Notes: a model not told the origin generated them from the letters alone. A stretch of DNA of 17,768 nt from Gemmatimonadota bacterium (GCA_003695865.1 RFGQ01000001.1:1-17768), one strand, 5' to 3'; positions 7,623-14,708 are shown, counted from the first letter of the stretch. Numbers and translations are program-made.

Positions 7623-8105
7623 ATGACCGAACTGTGGATCGAGGACTCCGACCCCGACGACGTCGTCGACGGGGCGAGCGTGGTGCTGTTGGCGTCACGG
7701 ATCGTCGACGAAGTACCCGGCGAGACGATCTGCGGCGAGACACCTGCGCTCTACCGCGTGCTCGAAGTACTGCGGCTGCCCTATCGCCGCGCGCAGATCC
7801 CCGAACGGGTCTACGTCGTCTCGCACGAGGCCACGTTCTGGACCGACCCCGAAGAAGAGGACGAAGACGATCCGGAGTTCTGGGTCTCGCCCATCGTGCC
7901 CTCGTACCGGTCTGAGCCGTTACCCGAGGGACCCGAGCCCGTGATCCTTTTTCTGTCCACGCTCGACCGTCTCGGCGACGGCGGCCGCCCGCCCATGGAT
8001 CGTTTTGCGCTGGCCGCCCGGGGGAGCTTCGAGCCCGGCGATCGTCTGGACGAGCTGCGGGCGAGGATCGAAGACGACGGGGGTCACGCTCAGCACGAGT
8101 ACTGA
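7623..8105 (+). CDS. Acidic hypothetical protein, 160 residues
   Basis: I do not recognise this protein. It has no signal peptide or membrane helix, so it is probably cytoplasmic. The N-terminus (MTELWIEDSDPDD) and residues 74-85 (DPEEEDEDDPEF) are strongly acidic. The pattern suggests a small mixed alpha/beta fold: VVLLASRIVDEV (20-31), ALYRVLEVLRLPY (42-54), RVYVVSHE (62-69), PVILFLSTLD (106-115), DRFALAARG (126-134), then a final helix with DELRARIEDD. The alternation of a strand, a ligand-pocket-like turn and VILFL recalls small beta-barrel domains, but that is only an impression. It has one Cys (C37). It stands alone, divergent from the lipoprotein gene and convergent with the TonB receptor. 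A strong ribosome site and protein-like codon pattern support a real gene. Confidence 0.8.
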   Translation: MTELWIEDSDPDDVVDGASVVLLASRIVDEVPGETICGETPALYRVLEVLRLPYRRAQIPERVYVVSHEATFWTDPEEEDEDDPEFWVSPIVPSYRSEPLPEGPEPVILFLSTLDRLGDGGRPPMDRFALAARGSFEPGDRLDELRARIEDDGGHAQHEY

Positions 8106-8115
8106 GGCGCGTCCC

Positions 8116-8167
8116 CGGCCGAGGAATCAGGCCGCTGAATCACGAGGTGCGGCCCCGCTGGAGCGGG
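8116..8167. terminator. Paired hairpins between convergent genes
   Basis: The 63 bases between the two stop codons hold two short inverted repeats. CGGCC/GGCCG is at 8116-8120 with 8130-8134. CCCGC/GCGGG is at 8154-8158 with 8163-8167 and has a 4-base loop; it begins directly after the receptor stop on the minus strand. They probably help end transcription from both sides, but neither has a good U-tract. Confidence 0.4.
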
Positions 8168-8168
8168 A

Positions 8169-10094
8169 TCACCACCTCACGGTTGTTCGCAGACCCACCG
8201 AGAGCGAGCGGCCCGGCGCGGGCGAGCGCGTGATGTCTTCATAGGACGCGTCGAGCGCGTTGCGCACGTCTACGAAGACGGCCCCGCCCTCGACCAGGTC
8301 GAACGCGAGGCGCAGGTCGAGGCGGGTGAACGCGTCCTGTTCGCGGCGGCGCGCGCGCAACAGTGCCATGGCCGCGTGAGCCCGGGCCCCCAGTGGGGCG
8401 CTCAGACGCACGTTGAGCCGGCGGTCGACCGGGCGCAGGGCGTACTTCGACTCGAAGCCGGGCGCGCCTTCCTCGTCCACCGAGATGGTCGACGCTCCCA
8501 CGTCGAGCCGGGCGGGCCCCAACCGGAGCCGGGCGACCTCGACCTCGAGCCCCGTGAAGTCGGCACTCTCGACGTTGCGCGTCTCCCACACGTCGCCGGC
8601 CGGGGTGCGCGCCCAGTCGATCAGGTCGCGCGTGCTCCGCCGGAACACCGTCAGCCGCACCGCCACGGCGCGCGCCGCCCAGTCGAGCCCACCCTCCAGC
8701 GTCCACGCCCGCTCGGGGCTCAGGTCGGGGCGGCCGCGATTGGCCGGATCCACGTAGTAGCGCTCCGTCCAGGTGGGCGCCCGGAAGGCCCGCCCCACGG
8801 CGGCGCGCGCCTGCAGCCCGCCGCCCAGCGGCACGGCGGCCGACGCGGAGGGCGCCACGAAGGTGCCGAACGACTCGAAGTCGTCGACCCGCAGGCCGGC
8901 CCGCACCTGGCCGCGGCCGGCGCGCACCAGGCCCTCGGCGAAGAGGGCCCGGCGGTCCTGGGTGCGGTCGCCCAGGCGGGTGCTCTCGAGCGACTCGTGC
9001 ACCCACTCGCCGCCGAGGGCCAGGCCGGATGCGCCGCCCAGCGCACGGCGCACGACGACTTCGGCGCCCGCCTGCGAAGACGTGTGCACGTTGCGGTAGA
9101 AGGCCGGGTCGTCGCGCTTGAGCACGAAGTCGTCGTCGTGCGCCCGCCACCAGGCCCTGGGCTCGAGCGACCAGCGGCCCGAGGGAACCTGCGCTCCGGC
9201 CGAGGCCGTGCGCGTGACGGTCTCTTCCCACGACGGGAAGGGCGCGTAGAACCCGTCGGCCCCGAAGGCGCGCTCGGCCCAGCCCGCCGCCAGGTGCAGG
9301 CGAGCGCCCCCGATCCGGGTTGCGGCCGACGCGCGCAGACGCCGGACATCGAAGTCGGTGCCCGAGCGGTGACCGTCGCCCACGGCCCAGTCCCCGGCCG
9401 CGCGCACGGCGGCCCCGTCCGCGCGCCCGAGTTCGAGCGCGGCGGCGCCCCGCCGCTCCCCGAAGGATCCGCCCTCGAGGCCCGCCCGGATTCCGCCGGA
9501 GTCGCCCTGGCCGACGGCCACACCCGCGGATGCGGCGTCGCCCGCTCCGCTCCGCGTGACGATGTGGATCACGCCGCCGAGCGCGTCGGGCCCATACAGC
9601 GACGAGGCCGGGCCCCGCAGCACCTCGATGCGCTCCACCTCTTCGAGCGGTACGGTGAGGTCGAGGTCGAAGTGCCCCGTCTGCGGGTCGCTCGCGCGGA
9701 CGCCGTCGACCAGCACGACCACCTGTTCGAACGAAGCGCCGCGGATGGAGACATCGGCCTGCGCGGGCGAGCGCGCGTCGAGGTCGACGCCGAACGCCCA
9801 GGTGAGCGCCTCGGAGATCGAGCGCACGGGAAGCGCGGCCAGCTCCGCCGCCGTGACGACCTGCGCCGCCCGCGTGCGGCCGCCGGCGCCCGTCCGCGAC
9901 TCGACGGTCACGCGCACCGTGTCGGTGAGCTCGACGGCGGCCTGCTGGGCCGTGCCCGCGCCGGGAAGGAGTGCGGCTGTGGTGGCGCCCAGGGCGGCGG
10001 CGAGGTGGAAGATCGCTCGCTTGGAGAGACCGGGACGAGCGGCGGCGCGAACGCACCGGCCCGGGATCGTTGGCCGGAACGAGTGCTGAGGCAT
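8169..10094 (-). CDS. TonB-dependent outer-membrane receptor, BtuB-like
   Basis: The 641-residue protein imports a scarce ligand across the outer membrane using TonB energy. After a basic N-terminus, a signal peptide lies at about 25-50 (LAAALGATTAALLPGAGTAQ). A TonB-box-like DTVRV is at 58-62. The plug spans about 74-181 and is strongly conserved: SIRGASFEQVVVLVDGVR (116-133), DPQTGHFDLDLTVPLEEVER (136-155) and IEVLRGPASSLYGPDALGGV (156-175). The rest is a beta-barrel of short alternating strands ending VGLRTTVRW, with a terminal Trp instead of the usual Phe. Size and plug resemble BtuB-type cobalamin receptors (about 600-650 residues) more than 900-residue SusC or siderophore receptors. The substrate is inferred only. 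The start is uncertain: ATG at 10094 was chosen as the nearest ATG to the signal peptide, but no clear Shine-Dalgarno precedes it. Confidence 0.9.
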   Translation of the reverse strand: MPQHSFRPTIPGRCVRAAARPGLSKRAIFHLAAALGATTAALLPGAGTAQQAAVELTDTVRVTVESRTGAGGRTRAAQVVTAAELAALPVRSISEALTWAFGVDLDARSPAQADVSIRGASFEQVVVLVDGVRASDPQTGHFDLDLTVPLEEVERIEVLRGPASSLYGPDALGGVIHIVTRSGAGDAASAGVAVGQGDSGGIRAGLEGGSFGERRGAAALELGRADGAAVRAAGDWAVGDGHRSGTDFDVRRLRASAATRIGGARLHLAAGWAERAFGADGFYAPFPSWEETVTRTASAGAQVPSGRWSLEPRAWWRAHDDDFVLKRDDPAFYRNVHTSSQAGAEVVVRRALGGASGLALGGEWVHESLESTRLGDRTQDRRALFAEGLVRAGRGQVRAGLRVDDFESFGTFVAPSASAAVPLGGGLQARAAVGRAFRAPTWTERYYVDPANRGRPDLSPERAWTLEGGLDWAARAVAVRLTVFRRSTRDLIDWARTPAGDVWETRNVESADFTGLEVEVARLRLGPARLDVGASTISVDEEGAPGFESKYALRPVDRRLNVRLSAPLGARAHAAMALLRARRREQDAFTRLDLRLAFDLVEGGAVFVDVRNALDASYEDITRSPAPGRSLSVGLRTTVRW

Positions 10095-10209
10095 ATCGGA
10101 GAGGCGCGAGGTGGTCGGCTGGGCCGGCGGCGGGCGGGCCATCGGCTCGAGGCGCCCCAGTCTGTGCGATTCCGGCCGCGGTGTCCATGCGGAGAACGCC
10201 GGAGCCGTC

Positions 10210-10238
10210 GGTCCGTGAAACCCCCGTCGGACCGGGGG
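10210..10238 (-). terminator. Intrinsic terminator after the SulP gene, with overlapping alternative hairpin
   Basis: On the minus strand CCCCCG-6 bases-CGGGGG (10221-10238) is followed by TTT, 37 bases past the SulP stop. A second stem, GGTCCG with CGGACC (10228-10233 with 10210-10215), shares bases with the first, so both cannot form at once. It separates the kinase-SulP unit from the TonB receptor, or makes read-through conditional. Confidence 0.6.
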
Positions 10239-10274
10239 CGCGTGTGGTGGGCCTTCCGGGGCTCGGTCGGCCGG

Positions 10275-11669
10275 TTACTGCCCGATGCTGTAGCCTCCGT
10301 CCGGCTGCGCAGCTTCCAGGGGATTGGCCGTTTCCACGACGGGTTCCAGGTCTCGCATCGGAATCCAGCGCCGCACGAGAAAGAACAGGGCGCCAAAGCC
10401 GATCACCGCGGCGTTGAGGTTCCAGAAAACGGTCACCAGCGTGGTCCCCAGGATGAACAACATCTCGGGGTTCGTCACGAAGATGCGCTCGTCCGAGTGC
10501 GTGTCGAGCCAGTTGCGGAACAGCTTCGCCCGCTCGCCGGCGAGTTCACGCACATAGATGCGCACGGGCAGCCAGTCGAAGACGTCGACCCCGACCTTGA
10601 AGAGGATGCCCGCGAAGACGGCCTGGGGGATGGCGGTGATGAGATCCTTGAAGAGCACCAACTCCACGATGACGAACACCCCGACCAGGATGCCGGCGAT
10701 GCGCATCGTGGCGCCCTCTTTCAGGATCAGGACCGAACGGATCGTCGCCTGCGCGCCGGGGATGCCGCCCACGAAGCCGACCGCCGCGTTGGCCACGCCC
10801 TGGCCGAACAGTTCGCGGTCCTGTCGCGTCTGTTCTCCCGACAGCCGATCGACGACGAGCGACGTGAGGAGCGTGTCGAGGTAGGCGAGCAATGCGAGCT
10901 GGAGCGCGAAGGGCGCGGCGGTGAGGAGTACGCGAGCGGACCAGTCCGTCGGGATCTGCGCGCCGAGGAAGGCGCCGACCTCGGCCAGCGAATGCATCGG
11001 CACGTCGAGGTGCACACGTTCGATTCCGGGGGCCGCCAACCCGGCGGCCACCGTCATGACGAGAATCGTGAGGAGCGTACCGGGAAGGAAGCGGGCGAGC
11101 AGCGGCACGCGTCGACGCAGAAGGCCCGGAAGGATGAGGACTAGCCCGAAGGTGACCACTGCCACGGCGACGTTCTGTGCCCTGGGCCCTCCGAACGGCT
11201 CCGCGCCGCCGACGCCCAGCAGCTTCCGCGTCTGATCGAGCCAGATGAGGATCGCGATTCCGTTCATGAAGCCCGAGACCACCACCTTGGGAACGAGCGC
11301 GATGAATCGTCCCAGACGGAGTGCCGCGAAGGCGATGAGCAGGGCGCCGGTGAGGATGAGGACCAGATTGACGAAGTGGTCCGGATCGAGGCCCGTCACC
11401 GAGTCGGCCAGGCGGCCGTGCGCGACGCCTACCACGGCGGCCGTCACCGCGGTCATGGGAGCCGTCGGTCCGGAACACTGCACGCGAGTGCCGCCCAGCC
11501 AGGCCGTCAGTGTGGCGATGATGCCGGCCGACAACATGCCGGCGAAGGCACCGCGCCCGGAGAGGATGCCGAAGGCCGCGCCCAGACTGATCGCGACGAA
11601 GCTTACGGTGAGGCCTGCCGTCAGGTTGCGGATGAAATCCGCAGCCGGGCGATTGGAGGGCATCGCCAC
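10275..11669 (-). CDS. SulP-family inorganic anion transporter without a STAS domain
   Basis: This 464-residue polytopic inner-membrane protein carries SulP signatures. They are NLTAGLTVSFVAISLG in TM1, VQCSGPTAPMTAV (63-75) as the conserved anion-site segment, KVVVSGFMNGIAILIWLDQTRKLLG, GIPGAQATIRSVLILKEGATMRIAGI, and AIPQAVFAGILFKVGVDVFDW near the last helices. Family members move sulfate, bicarbonate or other anions, usually with Na+ or H+. The protein ends about 30 residues after its final helix (FILGTTLVTVFWNLNAAVIG), so the usual cytoplasmic STAS domain of about 120 residues is absent. The start is taken as GTG at 11669, preceded by GGAAAG at 9 bases; the ATG two codons later is equally possible. 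It lies 99 bases after the histidine kinase gene on the same strand and may be co-transcribed. The substrate cannot be told from sequence. Confidence 0.9.
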   Translation of the reverse strand: MAMPSNRPAADFIRNLTAGLTVSFVAISLGAAFGILSGRGAFAGMLSAGIIATLTAWLGGTRVQCSGPTAPMTAVTAAVVGVAHGRLADSVTGLDPDHFVNLVLILTGALLIAFAALRLGRFIALVPKVVVSGFMNGIAILIWLDQTRKLLGVGGAEPFGGPRAQNVAVAVVTFGLVLILPGLLRRRVPLLARFLPGTLLTILVMTVAAGLAAPGIERVHLDVPMHSLAEVGAFLGAQIPTDWSARVLLTAAPFALQLALLAYLDTLLTSLVVDRLSGEQTRQDRELFGQGVANAAVGFVGGIPGAQATIRSVLILKEGATMRIAGILVGVFVIVELVLFKDLITAIPQAVFAGILFKVGVDVFDWLPVRIYVRELAGERAKLFRNWLDTHSDERIFVTNPEMLFILGTTLVTVFWNLNAAVIGFGALFFLVRRWIPMRDLEPVVETANPLEAAQPDGGYSIGQ

Positions 11670-11688
11670 GGTTCTCGACTTTCCGGAA

Positions 11689-11706
11689 TCGAAGGTTCTT
11701 CGAAGA
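11689..11706 (-). promoter_or_regulatory. Direct repeat and palindrome in the SulP leader
   Basis: TCGAAG occurs twice with 11-base spacing (11689-11694 and 11700-11705), one helical turn apart. The second copy lies inside the perfect 10-base palindrome TCTTCGAAGA (11697-11706). It sits 20-37 bases before the SulP start. This would suit a regulator binding site, but no cognate regulator is known. Confidence 0.35.
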
Positions 11707-11768
11707 CACCTACAAACCGCGGAAAATCGCGACCGGCGCGCGGAAGAGGAAGGGGAACGGCGCCCCCC

Positions 11769-13928
11769 TCAACCCACCGCCGTCTCGACCGGCGGCCCTG
11801 CGTCGACGTTCGCAGCCGCCCTCGCGGGTCCCCGCGCTCCTTCGCCTTCGGCGAGCGGCAGGCGGATGGTGAAGGTGGTGCCCTTCCCCGGCTCGCTGCG
11901 CACCGCAATGGTGCCCCGCGCGGCGCGTACGATGCCGTGGACGGTGGCGAGCCCCAGGCCCGACCCCTGACCGGCTTCCTTGGTGGTGTAGTAGGGCTGG
12001 AAGATCCTGGGAATCTCGTCCTCGGGAATCCCGACGCCCGTGTCGGAGATCTCGAGCACGGCCACGCCCACAGGAGGCGAGGCGAGCGCGTCGGCGCTGC
12101 CGCCGGCCTCCTCGCCGGGTCCGCCGGCCGGGCCTCCCTCCACCCACGTGCTGACCCGAAGGACGCCGCCATCGGGCATCGCGTCGCGCGCGTTCACTGC
12201 CAGGTTCACGATCACCTGTGAGGCCTGCGCGCGGTCCATGCGCACACAGGCATCGCCGGCGCCGAGTGCGGACTCCACGCGGGTCGAGGCTCCGATGAGG
12301 CGCCCGACCAGATCCAGGCCCTCGCGAACGGCGTCGTCCAGCACCAATCGCTCCGGCCTGGGGTCGTCCCGCCGCCCGAACGTGAGGAGCTGCCGGGTGA
12401 TGAGCGCACCCTGCTCCACGGCGCTCTCGATGGCGTCGAGGTCCTCCTCGACGCCCTGTCCCGCCGCGGTGTCGCGGAGCAGCTCGACCTGTCCGCGCAC
12501 GACGAGGAGCAGGTTATTGAAGTCGTGCGCGACGCCCGCGGCCAGCCGTCCCACGGCTTCGAGCCGCTGGGAGTGTGCGAGCATGGACTCCAGGTCGCGG
12601 ATCTGGCTGATGTCGGCCAGGGCGCCGACGGCCAGGGAGCGTGGGCCCGCCGGCCCCGGCAGCACCCGTCCCCGCGTGCGCACCCAGGCCCAGGAGGCGT
12701 CGGTGCGGCGCACGCGGAACTCGAGTTCGAAGCCTCCGTCGCGCAGGCCCGCCGAAACCGTGCGAAGGAAGCGTTCGCGGTCGTCGGGGTGGATCACCTC
12801 GAGCACGCCGTCCGCCGTGGGTTCGGGGGGCGTGGCGAGGTCGAGCCCGTCCAGGCCGACCAGGTCTACGCGTCCCGAGGCGAGATCGAGCGTCCACGGA
12901 CTCACGCGGCCGGCCCGAAGTGCGGCAGCGAGGCGTTCGTCCGAGAGCTGCCGCTGCTCGACGGCCTCGGAGAGCAGTTCGTTGGCGCTCGAGAGCTGGG
13001 CGGTCCGCTCCCGCACCGCGCGGGCGAGTCGGTAGTGCCGGTCGACGACGAGGTAGGCGATGAGCGTGATGAGCAGGGCGAGCAGGCTCGCTCCCGCCAG
13101 AAAGAGGCGCGTGTCGGCCAGCGTGGCGCCACGCCAGCCGCCGAGCGGCAGCCCTTCGAGCCGCCACCGTCCCTCGGGGAGCATCACGTCGACACCGGCA
13201 GGCGCCGCGTCGGCCGGGAGCCCGTGGCCGAAGAACACCTCGCCCCGGGCATCGGTCAGGCACAGCTCGAGGCGGCCCAGCTTGCGCGTGAGCACGCCGG
13301 CCTCGGTGAGCAGAGGCGCGACGTCGAGGACGACGGCCACGACCGGCGCACTGCGGTCGCCGGGCGCGCCGACCGAGCGGCGTAGGATGATCCCGAGGCC
13401 GCCCTGGATGAGATCGACGGGCCCAGAGACCGTGACGCTGTCGCGCTCCCAGGCGCGCAGGAGATCCTCGCGGATCCTCGGGCGGGGGTCGGCCAACAGG
13501 TCGTAACCGACCACGCCCTGGTTGCCCGAATCGGGGTAAGTGTGGCGGATCACGCCCCCCTCGATGACCTGGACGGCGCGAATGCCCGAGGCGCCGCGCG
13601 TCAGTTGGGCGGCGAAGGCGGGAAACTCCGTAGGGAGATCCTGCGACCCGACCGCCATCCAGGCCCTGAGCCCCTCGAGCAGTGCGGCGCGCTGGGCGAG
13701 CGCCGACGACAGGGCACGAGCGTACCCCGTGAGCTCGCTGGTGACGGAGCGCCGCAGCCGGTCCTGGAGCCAGCGCGCATGCACGGACTGGCCCCACGCG
13801 ATGAGGCCCGCCTGCGCGAGCAGGAGCGCCCCGGCGACCACGAGCGCACGGCGCCTGCTACCAAACCGGCGCCGGCGTTCGCGCGGCGTCAGGCGGCGCA
13901 AGCGCGGAGTCTCGACTGGTTCGGGCAT
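11769..13928 (-). CDS. Membrane sensor histidine kinase: CHASE, PAS, HisKA, HATPase
   Basis: The 719-residue kinase has one membrane helix at about 27-46 and a second at about 275-295. They bracket a periplasmic CHASE-like sensor with LEGLRAWMAVG, VGYDLLADPRPR and GGLGIILRRSV. A coiled-coil linker follows (about 300-335), then a PAS fold at about 330-445 (HPDDRERFLRTV, WAWVRTRGRVL). The HisKA segment has HDFNNLL with the phospho-acceptor His468. The ATPase domain has the N box (NLAVNARDAM, about 574-583), G1 (SDTGVGIPEDEIPRIFQPYY, from 628) and G2 (GSGLGLATVHGIV, from 655). The HDFNNLL type often belongs to hybrid kinases, but there is no receiver domain and no response-regulator gene in the window. 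The ATG chosen has AAGGAGG 12 bases upstream; the longer form adds 21 non-conserved residues. It probably forms a transcription unit with SulP. Confidence 0.92.
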   Translation of the reverse strand: MPEPVETPRLRRLTPRERRRRFGSRRRALVVAGALLLAQAGLIAWGQSVHARWLQDRLRRSVTSELTGYARALSSALAQRAALLEGLRAWMAVGSQDLPTEFPAFAAQLTRGASGIRAVQVIEGGVIRHTYPDSGNQGVVGYDLLADPRPRIREDLLRAWERDSVTVSGPVDLIQGGLGIILRRSVGAPGDRSAPVVAVVLDVAPLLTEAGVLTRKLGRLELCLTDARGEVFFGHGLPADAAPAGVDVMLPEGRWRLEGLPLGGWRGATLADTRLFLAGASLLALLITLIAYLVVDRHYRLARAVRERTAQLSSANELLSEAVEQRQLSDERLAAALRAGRVSPWTLDLASGRVDLVGLDGLDLATPPEPTADGVLEVIHPDDRERFLRTVSAGLRDGGFELEFRVRRTDASWAWVRTRGRVLPGPAGPRSLAVGALADISQIRDLESMLAHSQRLEAVGRLAAGVAHDFNNLLLVVRGQVELLRDTAAGQGVEEDLDAIESAVEQGALITRQLLTFGRRDDPRPERLVLDDAVREGLDLVGRLIGASTRVESALGAGDACVRMDRAQASQVIVNLAVNARDAMPDGGVLRVSTWVEGGPAGGPGEEAGGSADALASPPVGVAVLEISDTGVGIPEDEIPRIFQPYYTTKEAGQGSGLGLATVHGIVRAARGTIAVRSEPGKGTTFTIRLPLAEGEGARGPARAAANVDAGPPVETAVG

Positions 13929-13940
13929 ACTCGGGGCGGG

Positions 13941-13947
13941 CCTCCTT
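13941..13947 (-). promoter_or_regulatory. Shine-Dalgarno of the histidine kinase gene
   Basis: AAGGAGG on the minus strand lies 12 bases before ATG 13928. The spacing is longer than ideal, but no better start with a ribosome site exists nearby. Confidence 0.5.
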
Positions 13948-13990
13948 GCGCCACGACGCTCCCCCGGCGGACGGTCCTGGTGACCTCCCA

Positions 13991-14019
13991 AGCATCGGCG
14001 GGGGGGTGGAGGTTCTCAA
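13991..14019 (-). promoter_or_regulatory. Candidate promoter of the histidine kinase
   Basis: On the minus strand TTGAGA (14014-14019, 5/6) is followed after 17 bases by GATGCT (13991-13996, 3/6). The spacer contains a run of seven C (G on the plus strand, 14000-14006). The implied leader is about 57 bases. Confidence 0.4.
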
Positions 14020-14055
14020 CCGGGGCGCGTGGGGTGCGGCTCCCCGCGGATGAGC

Positions 14056-14082
14056 CGTCACGTCCGCACCTGCTCGTTCGTC
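14056..14082 (+). promoter_or_regulatory. Candidate ECF41-dependent promoter
   Basis: CGTCACG (14056-14062), exactly 16 bases, then CGTC (14079-14082). The ECF41 consensus I recall from published work is TGTCACA-N16-CGTC, so the match is 5/7 with the GTCAC core intact, plus 4/4 at correct spacing. It lies 74 bases before the carboxymuconolactone-decarboxylase-family gene, the usual position for ECF41 target promoters. Transcription would start near 14089. Confidence 0.65.
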
Positions 14083-14093
14083 CGTGTCAGCGC

Positions 14094-14120
14094 GGGCGCC
14101 CGGGTCGAGCGCCCCTTCTT
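14094..14120 (+). other. Terminator-like hairpin in the leader of the ECF41 operon
   Basis: GGGCGC (14094-14099) pairs with GCGCCC (14109-14114) around a 9-base loop, followed by CTTCTT. It starts about 5 bases after the inferred transcription start. It may be a weak attenuator or a 5'-stabilising hairpin. Confidence 0.4.
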
Positions 14121-14144
14121 CTGGAACAGAGTACGAAGCAGCGC

Positions 14145-14151
14145 AGGGAGG
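14145..14151 (+). promoter_or_regulatory. Shine-Dalgarno of the AhpD-like gene
   Basis: AGGGAGG is followed after 5 bases by GTG at 14157. It decides a GTG start and rejects the long upstream extension of the same frame, which overlaps the divergent kinase gene. Confidence 0.8.
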
Positions 14152-14156
14152 GTGAC

Positions 14157-14708
14157 GTGAAAGGATGGTTTCTGGAGCGCGCGGTGCGGATGCAGGAGGC
14201 CCGGCTCGGGGTGCGGTTGGACTACCTGCGCGCCCTGAGCCGGGCGGCACCGGGTGCCTTCTGGCGAATGGCATTGATGCTGCCGCTGGCGGGCTACCGG
14301 CGTCGGGTCTCGTCCGAGGAGCTACATCTCGTAAGGCTCGGAGCGTCCCTGGCTCTGGACTGCGGCGCCTGCGTCGAGATTGCGCTGCGCATGGCGCGCG
14401 CCGAGGGCGTCCCGCCGGATGTGCTCGCGGCCGCGGCGGCGGGCCGGGCCGAGGCGTTGACGGACCTCCAGGTCGATGCGCTGGAGTTCGGTGCGATGGT
14501 CGCGCGGGGCGCCGCCGACGCCGACCTGGAGCCCGTGAGGGCACGGATCGTCCGGCGACTCGGTGAGAGTGGCGTCGTGGAGTACTCGCTGGCCGCGGCG
14601 ACCGCTGCGTTCTATCCCACGCTGAAACGGGCGATGGGATTTGCGTCCGCGTGTGATCTCGGTACCGTCGAACGAGCCCTATCGGTGCCCGATCAGGGAG
14701 ACTCATGA
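14157..14708 (+). CDS. Carboxymuconolactone decarboxylase / AhpD-like family protein
   Basis: The 183-residue, mainly helical protein has the CMD/AhpD fold signature: SSEELHLVRLGASLALDCGACVEIALRMARAEGV (52-85), with CxxC at Cys69 and Cys72, then a helical stretch (LTDLQVDALEFGAMVARG) and a C-terminal helix pair. Family members are alkylhydroperoxidase-like redox enzymes or decarboxylases. Classical AhpD has a His four residues after the second Cys; here that position is Ala76, so the standard AhpD proton relay looks absent. His57 and Glu54/55 upstream are possible substitutes. Its stop codon overlaps the start of the ECF41 sigma gene (ATGA, 14705-14708), indicating translational coupling. CMD-family proteins are a known genomic partner and target of ECF41 sigma factors. 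The true substrate is unknown. Confidence 0.88.
   Translation: MKGWFLERAVRMQEARLGVRLDYLRALSRAAPGAFWRMALMLPLAGYRRRVSSEELHLVRLGASLALDCGACVEIALRMARAEGVPPDVLAAAAAGRAEALTDLQVDALEFGAMVARGAADADLEPVRARIVRRLGESGVVEYSLAAATAAFYPTLKRAMGFASACDLGTVERALSVPDQGDS

Noticed and set aside
10095..10274. Cobalamin riboswitch before the BtuB-like receptor
   Set aside because: I searched the minus strand by eye for the conserved core and B12 box. Only short GC hairpins are present and the conserved blocks do not match.
8376..11144. A 922-codon open frame antisense to the TonB receptor and SulP genes
   Set aside because: It spans two well-supported genes and their intergenic gap, has Arg/Gly/His-rich low-complexity sequence and no domain. 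It is an effect of high GC.
13542..14156. Extension of the AhpD-like frame back into the kinase region
   Set aside because: It would overlap the divergent kinase gene antisense by nearly 400 bases. The GTG at 14157 has a strong ribosome site and begins the conserved part.
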